A stretch of 64,000 nt of DNA from Mortierella alpina. Its lineage: Eukaryota > Mortierellomycota > Mortierellomycetes > Mortierellales > Mortierellaceae. Position 1 is the first letter of the stretch. The number at the start of each line of letters is the position of its first letter. Under the pieces are notes generated by a model that was given only the letters and a program-made list of their open reading frames with translations, was not told where the DNA came from and searched no databases. The stretch spans positions 3,596,001 through 3,660,000 of the forward strand of contig JANATF010000002.1 of assembly GCA_029449245.1 (NCBI GenBank). The letters are read 5' to 3'. Made by a program: the position numbers and the translations under genes. This document shows, piece after piece, positions 35,160 to 46,598 of the stretch.

Positions 35160-36419
35160 ATGGCCGTCAAGCGAGCAAGGAAGCCCGCCAGCAAGAAGAG
35201 GCGTGTCCCCGTCACCGCGGCTGCAGGCGGCACTGGCCTGCCCACCGCATCGACCCTGACCAACATACCCTCAACCCACGCGGCCGATCCAGTGTCACTG
35301 TTGATGTCGCTCACACCCTCCAATGCAGAGACCACCTCGTCCACCTCGTCCCTGCTCACCATCAAGAGCTCCAAGGCCGTCGCGCGTAAAAAGTCCTCCC
35401 TCGCCACCGCACAGCTCATCCGCCGTTACCACACCCTCAACAAAGAGCTCTCACAATGCCTCGTGCGGATTGGGAACGGCGAGGATGTCGCTTTGCAAAA
35501 GTCTGGGCAGAGCCACCAAAGACAGTCTCCTCAGCACAGAGCCTCTGATCTGGCCAGGATAGCTGAGATTCGCCAGGAGATGGACGATCTGGGCGGCCTA
35601 GACATGTACCAGAAAGCCTCCACTCTCGGACAGTCAAAGCAGCGCGGGGGCGACTCTAGCAAGTGGCTGATCCCGATCCTGGAAAGTTGTCATCCGTCAC
35701 TCAACAAAAAGGTATCCACGAGTTTAGTCAGGGCTTGCATGTCATTGTTGAGCCTAGCTTATTCACCTGCACTCCTTGTTTATTGCTCAGGCTGACCCTC
35801 CATTGAGACTGCTGGACATTGGCGCACTCTCGCCACACAACTACCGGAAATACACATGGATCCACACCACACCCATCGACCTCAACCCACAGGATCCTCT
35901 GATCACCAAAATGGACTTTCTAGAGATGCCAGTGCCAGTCAATACGGATCAACTCTTTGATGTCGTCTGTCTCTCACTGGTTGTCAACTTTGTGGGCGAT
36001 CCCTCTCAGCGGGGAGAGATCCTGAGACAGTCAACGCGGTTTCTCGTACCGGGATCAGGACTTCTCTACCTGGTGCTACCATTGCCCTGCATACAGAACT
36101 CGCGCTACATGGACCATGAGCTACTGGTAGAGATGATGGCCTCGTTGGGCTACTCCGTTCTGGTCAACCACCATTTTGCAAAGAAGCTGGCCTACTATGC
36201 CTTCAAACTTGATGCATCCTCCCCTTCAACCAACACCTCGCCCTCGTCCCAGAGGCGTGGCCAGCCCCTCTTTCCAAAGAAACTCCGCCATGACAAGCCC
36301 AACAGGAACAAGTAAGCGTCCACCTCAATATTGTATAGACACGCCATATTTCGGATTTCCAATCTCACATCTCTGTGCTTGCTCTTTTTTCTCCTAGCTT
36401 TTGTATAGTGCTCGCATAG
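35160..36419 (+). CDS. BMT2: 25S rRNA adenine-N1 methyltransferase BMT2
   Basis: SAM-dependent nucleolar enzyme that, in yeast, makes m1A at position 2142 of 25S rRNA. Three exons, 35160-35711, 35791-36311 and 36398-36419, give 364 residues. The N-terminus is a Lys/Arg-rich nuclear-type tail (MAVKRARKPASKKRR). Family blocks: IRRYHTLNKELSQ, MDDLGGLDMYQKAS, RGGDSSKWL, the SAM-binding LLDIGALSPHNY, IDLNPQDPLI, FDVVCLSLVVNFVGDP, LVLPLPCIQNSRY. The third exon is only 22 nt, completes the family-typical ending NFCIVLA and restores a proper C-terminus; without it the protein would read through to an unrelated stop. Confidence 0.92.
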
Positions 36420-36718
36420 CCGGGATATTGCAGAGCCAGCGTGGATCACACACAGACATACCAATACACCAATGCACTATACGCCTACATCCAAGCATCG
36501 ATCGCATTCACACGCACACGCAACATCGCACCTTCATAGACACCACGGAAAAACATCCTTCATATTACACAAATCAAATGTATTTTTACTTCATCCCCAT
36601 GGAAGCATGGTTCGGAGCGAGAATAGGAGCTCTCAAGGGTGGTTTCCAGCTTGAATTGTATCCAGATGCACCTGTCAATCACAATAAGGAAGGTAGACAG
36701 CTGAATGACGACCCGCGC

Positions 36719-39097
36719 TCAGAACCAGAGGAGCTCCGACATCTTTGGCAGTGGAAAGTACTTGTCCGCGATCACCGTCTCGAGCTCGTCGGCCACATCG
36801 CGCGCACCCTCCATAGCCGGCAGCAAGTACTTGGCCGAGGCACGAGCCTCTTCCGATGGCTCATGACCCGCCTCGTGCACCTTATTGATGGCCTCATCCA
36901 GCTTATCAATCCAGTTCAAAAGACCTTCCACCATGGGCGTCGTCTGATTGAGTGTCCTGAATTCCGGTCCTGCTGCGAGGCCGAGTTGCTGCTGTTGTGC
37001 ACTAGACCCAGCAAGGCTGGCCCGATACTCATACGCCGCAGGAAGAACCTGCTGCGCCAGAATCGTGCGCAACGTGTTAGCCTCCAGGAGTAGGTCCTTG
37101 GAATATCGCTCCATGAGGATATAGTGCCGCGACTGCAGCTCTGATTTCGAAAATATCCCCGATTTGCAGAGCACAGCCGAGTTTTTTTCTTCCACAATCT
37201 GGTCAAAGGCATCTGGGCAGTTGGTGATGTTGAGCAGTCCTCGCTGGGCAGCCTCCTCGCGCCATTCATCCGAATAGTTGTCGCCCTCAAACCGCACTTT
37301 TTTGGTGGCTGCAATGTAGTGGCGGATCACAGCCAACTTGTCCGCATCAGAGGGATAGTGCTTGTCGCCCGCTGCCTTCCTAAGAGCCTCTGCAATCTCC
37401 TGCAACGAGGATGCCACAGCAGCGTTTAACAGCGTCATCGGAAACGACGGCGATTGTTTGGACCCCACGGCTCGAAACTCAAACTTGTTGCCCGTGAAGG
37501 CAAAGGGCGAGGTCCGGTTGCGGTCTGTGAGGTCGCGCGAGATCTCGGGCAAGCTCGACACCATCACATCCAAGGCTCTTCCGCCCAGCTTGATCGTCTG
37601 GATATTGGGCATCGAAAGATTCTTAATTGGCCGATTCTCTTCAATCGAATTGAGCACTTCGGTCAAGTGCTCGCCCAGGAATGCCGAAATGATGGCCGGT
37701 GGCGCCTCGTTGGCACCCAGCCGATGCTCGTTACTCGCACTGGCAATGCCCGCTCGCAGCAGGCCTCCGTGGCGCTGGACCGCATCCAGGGTCGCCAGCA
37801 AGAACAGGAGGAAGCGGTAATTGGTCTCGGGCTTGATGGTCGGGTCCAGCAGGTTCTCACCAGACCCTGTCGAGAGCGACCAATTGCAGTGCTTTCCTGA
37901 GCCGTTGACGCCCTTGAACGGTTTTTCGTGAAAGAGCACTTTGAGATTGTTCCGGTGCGCGACCTTGGCGAGGACATCCATCGTGAGCAAATTGTGATCC
38001 ACGGCGAGCGATGTCTCCTCAAAGATAGGGGCCAGCTCAAACTGCTGAGGAGCGACCTCGTTATGGCGCGTCTTGATAGGTACACCCAGCTTGTATAACT
38101 CGAGTTCTGCCTCACTCATGGTGGCGAGAACCCTGGAGGGAATGTGTCCAAAGTAATGATCTTCCATCTGCTGGTGTTTGGCAGGCAATGCACCGATGAG
38201 CGTGCGCCCCGTGATCTTGAGATCGGGCCGAAGGACATAGAGCGACCGATCGACCAGAAAATACTCTTGCTCTATTCCCAGTGTCGTGTAGACGAACGAT
38301 GTCTGTGGCGGTGCACCTGGAGGGACGGGCTCAAGCAGCGCCAGCACAGCCAGTGCCGCCTTTGCAACCTGTTCCGTGGACCGCAAAAGAACCGTCTTTT
38401 CGTCTAGAGCATCACCGTTGTACGAAATAAAGATTGACGGAATATAGAGGACGCACGTGTGGTGGGGTCCGTGCTGGATGAACATGGGCGAAGTCGTGTC
38501 CCAGACAGTATATCCGCGTGCTTCAAAGGTTGTTCGCATACCGCCAGATGGAAAAGACGATGCGTCAGGCTCTGCCTGCAGTAATTGTGAGCCGGAGAAG
38601 GCATCGATGGCCGTAATCTGGAAAGTGAAGTGAAGGTGACGCGGAGAGATGTTAGATGCAGTTCGAAGGCGCAAAGGCCCTTGTTGGGCCAAAAGATCTC
38701 AATTCGGTCATACCTCCTCCACTCCAGAAAGTCCGTGAGTCGATTTGAGGGTAAGGAAGGCATCATGCTTCTCTGCAGTTGTGCCCGTCTGCGGCTGGAA
38801 CCAGTGCGTAAAGTGCGTGGCTCCCTTGTCCATGGCCCAAATACGCACAGCATGTGCAATGGCGTCTGCAGTGCCCTTGTCCAGGGTTTGCCCTCCTTTC
38901 ATCTGGCGCAAAAACTGGGCGTAGGCTGGTTTCGGCAGGGCTTTTGCGATCTGAGCCTGCCCAAAGACATTCTCACCAAAGAACTCGGAGGTGTAAACGG
39001 GCTTTCCGTCCTTGGAGGGATACGGCACCACGCGGCTGGGGCGCAGGACATTATCGCGGATGGCGTCCTTGCGCGCCTGATTTGCAGACGATGCCAT
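36719..39097 (-). CDS. Type III glutamine synthetase
   Basis: ATP-dependent synthesis of glutamine from glutamate and ammonia. Two exons, 39097-38714 and 38617-36719, give 760 residues, far longer than the ~350-residue GSII usual in fungi and matching the GSIII family (about 700+). Seen: N-terminal GSIII block YTSEFFGENVFGQ; HFTHWFQPQTG; TAEKHDAFL; GIEQEYFLVD (metal-binding Glu); KTRHNEVAPQQFELAP; VLFHEKPFKGVNGSGKHCNW (His/Asn/Gly of the ammonia and glutamate site); RAGIASASNEHRLGANEAPP; RNRTSPFAFTGNKFEFRAVG, which contains the conserved Arg and Glu residues. Everything expected for catalysis appears present. Convergent with BMT2 (300 bp apart). Confidence 0.95.
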
Positions 39098-39364
39098 GGG
39101 TGGAGTAATGGTTGATGACAATGGACCGCAGTAGTGGGAGGCCGGAATCAAGAGTAATAGCGAAAAGGCTGAGGGATAGACGGAATTTTTTTGGCGAGGA
39201 GATCGGTCGGGCTGGAAAGGAATAATGGGCAAGACAAGAAGTGAGCAGGACGGGAGAGAGAGTGTGTGTAGAAAGAAGAAGGGAGGGCGAAGGAAGAAGG
39301 CAGGGTGAACTCGCATAGCGCAATCTGGTCCGTTCTATTAGGTGGTGTCGTCTCGTCCCACCCC

Positions 39365-41721
39365 TCACTCGTATATCATGGTCACCACCTGCCGTACAGC
39401 GTTCTCAATATCCACTGCGGCGCTCTGACTGACCAAAAGGACAGACTCTTGCTCAGCTGGCTCGAGCGCGACGCTATCTCCGCTAGCCTGCCCTCCGAAT
39501 GCAAGCGATGGCTTGATGTCAAAGTCGATGCCTTGGCTCCTCCACGAGGTCGCCGTGCCAGGGGACCTCAAAGTTGCAACAACGCGCTCTGGGATGTACA
39601 CTTTTATGGACCAACCCGCCAGCGACTTTTTTACCATCCAGCGAACAACTTCCATCACTGCCATCACCAACGTCGTTCGACCATCGGCCCCAACATCGCA
39701 CACCCTGTAGACGTCGTCCTGGATAGAGATTGGATCCGAGATACGGACACCGGCGCCAAGAGGATCCAAAAGGTTACGAAGTGTCGTGTCTTGCTCCTCG
39801 GCCAAAAGCTGAACGTCAGCAGTGGGCAAGATAAGTTGCAGATGGTGCGGAGTCTTCTGTAGGTCCTTGACATAGTTCCGCATCTCCTGTCGTAGTATAT
39901 AGCCTGCAGGTACCTTGGGGTCCAATGCGGTGGACATGAGGAGAATATCCGACGCGTGCGGTACAATCTCCTTTGGTAGCACGCTTGGATGACCTCCGCG
40001 ATAAAAGTGACTACATCCCCCCACGGCAGCCTCTTCCCGAGAACAGATCTCACCAACAAGCATCACGGCCTCCATGATCGTTGACAGACTGCATGACTGG
40101 AGAGAGAAGATACACTCGTCCTGCGCGACCGAGATAGGCCCATACAACCGCCCCATCACCTTTTGAAAGGAAGGGATCAGAGAGTCAACCACACCCCGGT
40201 GCATGTCATTTCCAAGTTCCCAGTCGTCCACTCCGACCAAAAGATGGCTGATAGGACAAGGGACCAGAAGATACAGAAGCCACAAAGCGAAGCCTCCTGA
40301 TTGTGAGGCAAGGCTTTGTAAAAGTCCTTCTAACGCGTCACAAACGCGAGATAACGTGCCCGACAATCCGAGGACCACATCGCTGTCCTCATCCACCGAA
40401 GTGAACTCGTGGGGGATCACGTAGGTGTCGACCAAGTGCTTGACGCGGAGGGGTCCCAGCAGGTTCACAAAGTCGTCTCCTCGCGGCAAATGGTGGGCAG
40501 TAAAGACCAGACGGATGTCTACCATAGGATCGCTTGTGGTTACGGCCTCGAGGTACTGACGCGTGTGGTAGTGAAAAAGTGCACTGGCTTGCTTGCTAAA
40601 GTCGACTTGTATGTACTCCTTTGGCAACGTGTCATCTGCTTTCTGCCAGGAGGAAGCGGATGAGCTCTGCGGAACCATCAAGAGCTCGTCTCCACCTCTG
40701 GATGGAAATCCGCCTTGCACCGCGAGGTTGTCCCATCCTAGCGTTTCTGCTTGACTCATCCACGATGGTTCGACCCAGTCGTCGGTCGAGCGGGGTGACT
40801 TTGTTTGGTATTCCCAGCCTGCAGCGGGTGTTGGTAGCGGCTGCAAAATGGAATGATACAAGGTAGCGTTAGTACAAAAGCTTTTATGGGCATGTAGGGA
40901 CTATACGTCCATGTTTTTTATGGTACAAGACTTGCCTCTGCATCAAGGTGAACGTCCCACTCCATTGCCTGTGGCGCGTCCATCGGCGGCCAACTTGTCG
41001 GAGCGAGTTGTTTTTGATGCAATCTGTCCGTTGACATCCACGTTGTTGAAACGGGTGTTGGCCTGTCTAACGACGCCCGGCTGGTTGGCAAAGGTCGTAA
41101 ATCGTGTTGTCTGTCTGTTGATGTCCAGTCTGTTGGCAAAGGTTGTGAGTCCTGTGATCTGTCCGTTGATGCCCAGCTTGTTGGCGGAGGATGTGCATCC
41201 TGTGGTCTGTCTGTCGATGCCCAGCTTATCGGAGGAGGAGAGGGTGGAGTATACCAGTTCTCGCTCACGGTATCGGCTGGAGATTCGCGTCGAGAAGGGG
41301 ACAAGTAGTCATCGCGTGAAGGGCTGCCTGTTTGCGACACTTTGGCGTCGTGTGATAGCCCATGATAGTCGGCCGTTGGAAGCTTTGGATCATGGACACC
41401 AGCAGTGAGCGTGGGGGTGCCCAGCTTGAGACCGGCGGCGTCTTGGATGCGGTGCACGGGCGAAGTCGGCGGCGACGATGAGGGTGGGGATGCAGGGCGC
41501 GAAGGAGAGAGCGGTAGAGGGATGGAGGCGGGCTGGTTCTGCGCCTGGGATAGAAAGGCTCTCTTGGTAGCCATGTCCAAGGCCCACAGGGTTGCCATGA
41601 TATTCTCCATGCCGCCTGCGAGGGGCCGCAGAAGGGGCAGGGGAAGCTTGCGACTGTGGTTAGGCGCGGGTTGTGCAGCGAAGGTGCGACGGATGCTTTG
41701 CTGGGGGAGCTGGGGGACCAT
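39365..41721 (-). CDS. Probable multi-KH-domain protein with degenerate KH motifs and an N-terminal 16-residue repeat
   Basis: Two exons, 41721-40936 and 40840-39365, linked by a GC-AG intron, give about 753 residues. The start is uncertain (41721, or ~41609 at MENIMATLW). The N-terminal 260 residues are Pro/Ser-rich with tandem ~16-residue units (PPPTSWASTDRSQDSQ and variants, 41000-41250). The C-terminal ~430 residues show at least three repeats with KH-like layout: VDIRLVFTAHHLPRGDD...LSGTLSRVCDALEGLL, ALWLLYLLVPCPISHLLVG, and LQLILPTADVQLLAEEQDTT...VCDVGADGRTTLVMAV. A fourth is SIKVYIPERVVATL...VDIENAVRQVVTMI. The GxxG loop that grips RNA is missing from each, so RNA binding is not assured. 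KH assignment is my pattern reading, not a database hit. Confidence 0.6.
41000..41250 (-). repeat. 48-bp coding tandem repeat (PPPTSWASTDR units)
   Basis: About five imperfect 48-bp units in the first exon of the KH-like protein, each coding a Pro-rich stretch followed by W-x-STDR. Units diverge at the edges. Confidence 0.75.
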
Positions 41722-42151
41722 GCACAGCAGACTCTGCGAGACGCATAGACAGGGAGGCCAAGGGGAAGGACGCCGGGACGACGGGGACGAGGCGAAGGGG
41801 AGAGGATGCGACAGGGAAGAAAAGGGAAGAAAAGGGAAGAAAAGGGAAGAGGGGACAATGGAGACAAGGACAGAAGACAACAAATGGTGGCGGCAGGAAT
41901 GGAAATGCACAGGCTGGGGGAGAAGAAGAGAAGAGGCTGGGAAGAAGGAGGCAGAAAAGAACAGAACAGAAGAGAAGAAAAGCTGTGTCGCCATGGGGCA
42001 AACACGAGAAAAAATGCCCAATGGGCAACTGAACCATGGGCATGGTGCACATCCACGTGACATGTTTTTTTTTCTTTCTTTATGAGAGACCACACGCTCG
42101 TCAAACGAGAGGTCAGTTATCGGTTGTCCGTGCACGCATCTCAACAAGCTT
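41722..42151. other. Leader/promoter of the KH-like gene and Snf7 3' region
   Basis: 430 bp. On the minus strand it is strongly pyrimidine-rich; three copies of GGGAAGAAAA lie near 41813-41850. No gene seen. Confidence 0.45.
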
Positions 42152-43369
42152 CTACATGGCCATGCTCTCGCGCAGCTCCCTGAGCTCGGCTTCCTCCTCG
42201 TCCTCTTCTTCTACTTGTACAAGGGGGAACAAAAACGAGCAGAAAAAAGTGTGAATAGCACAGCAGGATGCAACACAGTTGGGTTGGGTCGCGATCACGT
42301 TCAGAGAATGCTTACCAGGCTCGTGGTTGGGTACAGAAGGAAGACCCATCTGAGGAGGCCGCTCCGTCTCCATCAACTTCTTGTCCAGCTCCTCCTGCTC
42401 CAGTTCATCCAGCTCTGCCGCCAGTTCATCCTAAAGTTTTTCGGAAAGACGAGGAAAGACAGCCAACGCTATTAGCCTAGAAGAACGCGCTCAAGACTTT
42501 TTGCAGAGGCGACACAAGAATGAACCATGACATCCTAAAGTGGCTGGGCCATATAGCACCACGGTCTTTACCTCATCCATATCAATGCCAAAACCAACAG
42601 GTTGTGAAATCACGTCCGAGATCTCGTTGGCAAGCTCCATCTGATCTCTAATTTCCTCCATTGTCTGGTCGACCTTGTTGATGTCCCTATTCGCAGTCAG
42701 AGTGGTGCGGGGGTTAGTAAAAAAAAAAAAAAAAAAAAGTTGCTGCCTTGTATCATGGGGAGCCTTTTTTTTTTTTGCCGCAGCCAAGCTCAACTGATAT
42801 TGTGAGAATTGAGAGACGAAAACTTACATGGCTCCATGGATGCCTTTCATAGCCTCAGCTCCAGCCCGCATAGCCTTCATGGTCTCGAGGTTCACATTGG
42901 CATTCTCGATAGCCATCACCTGAGTCTCTATCGTCAGTCGCGAGCCTGAAATCTTTTCAATCTGTCCTTCAAACTGCTTCTTGCGCTTTAGTGCCATCAA
43001 GGCAGCTAATTGGGTTGTAGGCATAGGAGATCAGACAAGAACAGGTCGTGTCAATTTGCAGTGTCGTTTGCAGCTTTGTAATGCAACAGTTGGTCCATGG
43101 GTCCCGTCCAGCTTGCAGGCAGAGTACTAGAGATGAAAAATAAAAGCACTGCGAAAAATGCCAAGACGGCCAAGAGCTGCCAGAACAGATAGCATCTAGT
43201 TGTTACCTCTGCGGTTCTTGGTGGCATTGGCCTTTGCGATCTTGAGTTCATTATCGATCTTGGTCTGCAAAAAGGTTTCTCTCTTCTCCAGCATCTGTAG
43301 CGTATTCCTGAGCTCGACAATCGAGTCCTTTGGGGTGACCTTTGCCTTTTGTCCAAAAAACAGCTTCAT
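42152..43369 (-). CDS. SNF7: ESCRT-III subunit Snf7/CHMP4
   Basis: Main filament-forming ESCRT-III subunit, which assembles on endosomal membranes for multivesicular-body formation. Five exons, 43369-43207, 43005-42828, 42686-42572, 42430-42316 and 42213-42152, give 210 residues. Features: N-terminal MKLFFGQKAKVTPKDSIVEL; basic helix 1-2 hairpin (ETFLQTKIDNELKIAKAN, ALMALKRKKQFEGQIEKI); ANVNLETMKAMRAGAEAMKG; helix DINKVDQTMEEIRDQMELANEISDVI; acidic C-terminal part DELAAELDELEQEELDKKL. It ends in a Glu-rich helix ELRELRESMAM like the Bro1/Alix-binding tail. Length and order match CHMP4 proteins. Confidence 0.94.
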
Positions 43370-43891
43370 GGTGTGGGTTGCGTGACACGATGGGAAAGTG
43401 AGCGGGGGTGGGAGAGGAGAGAGCGAGGAAGAGAGGGAGAGAGAGTGTGTGTGGGTGATGCAAGGATGGGGATCGCGGCTACGGTCTATATGTGTTCCTT
43501 TCCTAGACAGGTATGAGCGAGCACTGAGAGATGGCGAGAGCGGGTGGCAAGGGATGGCGGGGTGATGGTTTGATTCGAAGGAGAGAAGTGCAGGAGTGGG
43601 AGAGGGAGAAAAGGGCGTCGATGCGTGACACGTTTTGGCTTTTTGGAAATGATGCCATGACCACTGAATACAGTGTGTGCCTGGGCACACAGCAGCTCTG
43701 CGTTGACCATGCGCTGGTGCTGAGTGCCACAAACAACCTACAACCTATCGCTCTCATCCTCTGCCGGTTCATGTTCCGGCTCATGTCGCCTCGTTCTCCT
43801 CTTTTGTTCATTGCCGTGCTCGCACCGTTACTCATGGATCCATTTTTATTACGTATATATCGTCGCCTCGCTGACTGACCTCCGGTGCAAT
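43370..43891. other. Promoter region of Snf7 and 3' region of the MAPEG gene
   Basis: 522 bp. On minus it is CT/CA-rich near the Snf7 start (43380-43470). CGTATATATCG at 43852-43862 is AT-rich but far from the start. No gene seen. Confidence 0.4.
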
Positions 43892-44683
43892 CTAGTACTT
43901 TGTGGCAGCAGCCGCCAAGAACAGCTTCAGGCAGGCAACAATACCTGCGGTCCAGATGCCTGTTCGGAGACCTGCGCTGAGTTGGTTCGTGTTGAGGATG
44001 TACACAACGTTGAAGGCGAGACGTGACAGAACGAAGAATTTCGAGTAGTAGTTGACAGTGTCCTTGGCGACACCCGCATAGAGGGCAGCAAGCTATTCCA
44101 TCGGGAGCGAGAGAGGAGGAAAACAGGTCAGAAGGGTCCAGCACGACTCCATTGACCTCGGAATGCCGGCCATTGGTTCCCTCATGCGGCTGGATGTCTG
44201 GTAAAGTGTCACTTACCACAGCGGCGTAAAACACCGGCAGGGTCTCAAGGCCGTTCTGGTGGGCACCTTCGGCTCGCTTGGCCATCGCATATGCGGTCTT
44301 GGTCATACGGCTTTCGACCTTATCGAGCTGGCCCCGGGGACTAACTGCTCAGTACCGATTGTTAGGGAGAGAATGCGTGAGTAACAAGACGGCTTGACTC
44401 CTTTTTTTTAATATGCTTCTAGCGAAGCTTGAGCAGAAGGCTCTTACTGTTGTTCCACCATTTAGTGGAGTTGGCGACGATCTATAGCAGTGGCGGCAGA
44501 GAATGGAGGTTGTGAAAGGTGAGCTGAAAGCAGAGGCAGCTGATCGAGACCGAGGCTTTCAAGCCGTGATGGCACAATACTGCACGATACTGTACATACC
44601 AGCATACGGACAAAGTGAGGTGCATAGGCCAATCCGGCGGCAATGGGGAGCGAGAGGATTGGGAAATTGGGATAGGTAGACAT
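43892..44683 (-). CDS. MAPEG-family membrane protein
   Basis: Membrane-associated proteins in eicosanoid and glutathione metabolism; the family includes microsomal GSTs. Four exons, 44683-44600, 44481-44448, 44344-44217 and 44092-43892, give 148 residues, the usual family length. Hydrophobic segments: LPIAAGLAYAPHFVRML at the N-terminus, LPVFYAAVLAALYAG, and AGIVACLKLFLAAAA near the end. The signature AKRAEGAHQNGLETLP matches the conserved ERAxxAHxNxxE motif. Whether it has glutathione transferase activity cannot be told from sequence; many fungal members are uncharacterised. Exon 2 is only 34 nt. Confidence 0.85.
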
Positions 44684-45071
44684 GGCGATGGATGGGGGTG
44701 CAGGAGGTGCAGGAGGTGCAGGTTTTTAACAAGGCTATGAGGGTTACCAGAAGAAGAGAGAAATGGAGTGACAGCGAGACAACTCCGCCGTTTATATAGC
44801 GTAGAACTGATCGACACCGATCGTGGGGACGACGCTGCTCTCATCCCCCAACTAGCGATTACAGTTCGTGTCGAGCAGGCTGGCGGTCATGAAAAGAGCC
44901 GAGCCGGTGATGAGGGACGTCGTGGGTGCGGATAGACTATACTTCCAATACAGCGGAAGATGCAGCGTGGAGGTCACAACAGAGCATGCATCAAAGGCAT
45001 CTGCGCGAAAGCGCAGCTCATTTTTTATTTACTTTGACTCTCAGAGGATCCGCAATGCCGGGTGTCAAGAT
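44684..45071. other. Spacer between MAPEG and the GPI-type protein
   Basis: 388 bp containing the MAPEG promoter (TATA at 44791-44798, minus). Two to three GTGCAGGAG repeats near 44697-44721. No ORF of interest. Confidence 0.45.
44791..44798 (-). promoter_or_regulatory. TATA box of the MAPEG gene
   Basis: TATATAAA on the minus strand, 108 nt upstream of the start codon at 44683. Confidence 0.6.
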
Positions 45072-46262
45072 CTACACCCACAGGAGCAGTGGACATCCCG
45101 CGGCAAGAACTAGCGTCATAGCAAGAGCCACCCCCGCAGGGCTAAGTATGGCACAGCCGGTCAAATACTCAAAAGCAGAGCTAATGATGGGGTTGGCCAT
45201 CAGCCGCCCTCGAGACTGTCCCGCCTGCGCACCAGACGTGTTCTGAGAACCACGAGGCCGCGTCGAGGTGGGGTACTCTGTCAACACGGTGGTGGTGCGA
45301 TCAGCGCCCACCGAGGTTGTTGTCCTGGTCGTGGATCCCTGCGTCGTGGTCGTCGTAGAGACTGTGACATCGATAGAGGTGGTGGTCGAGGTCGATGTAG
45401 TGTCCGTCTTTTCTTCCGAGACGGTGATCGATCCGTCCACCGTGGATCGCGACGACATCGGAGTGGAGGTCGCCACGGCTGTTGTGGGTGTGGCCTTGTC
45501 AGCAATACTGGACCTGATCGAAGCGGGTGATGCGGCAGGCATGCTCGGGGCGGTGGTCGAAGCTGCGGGAGGCAAAGATGCAGATGAGGTGGGCATAGGC
45601 GCCGACATCGGCATGATGAGCGGTGCATCGAACAGTGAAGGAGTGGGATAAAAAGCGGGTGCCATGGTGGTCAGCAGTCCAGCATACGATGTGAACGTAA
45701 GAGCATCGTTAGGCGAGTACCACATGGCAGAGGGTTGCAGAGCCAAAGGGGCAGGTGCCGGGTTGACCACAGGTGCCGGGATGGAGTGTGCAGGCGTGAA
45801 TATGGGGCGTGGATACGGAGGATAAGCGGGTGCTTCAGCACCTCAGAAGACAAACAAAACACAATGAGGTCAACAGTCATGAATAGAGCACTCAGAGTCA
45901 ACCCCGTTGTCAGCGAGTTGGATCCATACCGACATGATCCAGATCCGGTTTGACAGAGGCCGGTCGCATGGCCACAGCAGGGGCTGCGGTTGCAGGTGCA
46001 GGTGCAGGGATGGGAACGTATCTGACCTCGGTAACGGTTACTTTAACATGTACACGAAAGAGTGAGACGCAGGTCAACCCAAGCTCCACAAACAACGCAT
46101 GCGGTTTGCGGCATCGTGACAAGACTCATTCTCCTCACCATAGACAGTGTCGCCACGCTTGAGAGCTGTTCCGAGCTGGGGTGCTTCAGAGGCTCGAGTC
46201 GCCTGCAGAGCAAAGAGCAAAAAGCCCAACGATGCTGGCAGCGCAAGTAACCGAGCCATCAT
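45072..46262 (-). CDS. Secreted Ser/Thr/Ala/Pro-rich protein, likely GPI-anchored
   Basis: Family not recognised. Three exons, 46262-46139, 46040-45930 and 45841-45072, give 334 residues. The N-terminus MMARLLALPASLGFLLFALQ is a signal peptide with likely cleavage after ATRAS. The middle is Pro/Ala-rich (VPIPAPAPATAAPAVAM), followed by a Ser/Thr tract of the type that carries O-mannosyl glycans in fungi (TDTTSTSTTTSIDVTVS). The C-terminus is a small-residue site followed by a hydrophobic tail (ILSPAGVALAMTLVLAAG), as in GPI-anchor signals. A single-pass membrane protein with a very short tail is the alternative. A cell-wall or plasma-membrane surface role is inferred from layout only. Confidence 0.7.
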
Positions 46263-46598
46263 TTTTGTGTATCGTAGAAAAACGATGGTGGTGTGTGGAC
46301 TGGTGAGGAAGGCGCTGGTGAAGGATCGAGCAAGTGTGCAGGCTGGGGCAAAGGAAAGAACGCAGCTCTTGATGGGGTGTGGGGTGCCGACTGTGTCCAT
46401 CCTGCCTCTACCTAACAGTGCGAGTGGAGGCTCCAATGCAACAGACTCTTGCCACGGCACGACGCTGATAGAGAGCTGATCGTCATGTTCATATCGCCAG
46501 TGAGAGCCGTTCTCGTCACATGATTCAAAAGTGCATGTGTGCCCTTCGTTCGTGTCGCATCGCTCAGGTCAGCACCTTCTGTCCTAGCCCCATCCACA
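46263..46598. promoter_or_regulatory. Divergent promoter, GPI-type protein / BLOC1S1
   Basis: 336 bp between divergent starts; no clear TATA box. Confidence 0.35.

Noticed and set aside
39305-39862. 185-codon plus-strand ORF
   Set aside because: Antisense to the C-terminal KH-like domain; no family resemblance.
41405-42085. 226-codon plus-strand ORF, Arg/Glu/Lys-rich
   Set aside because: Antisense shadow of the KH-like protein's first exon and its CT-rich leader.
43503-44306. 267-codon minus-strand ORF
   Set aside because: Reads through an intron of the MAPEG gene; the real coding part ends at the 44217 donor.
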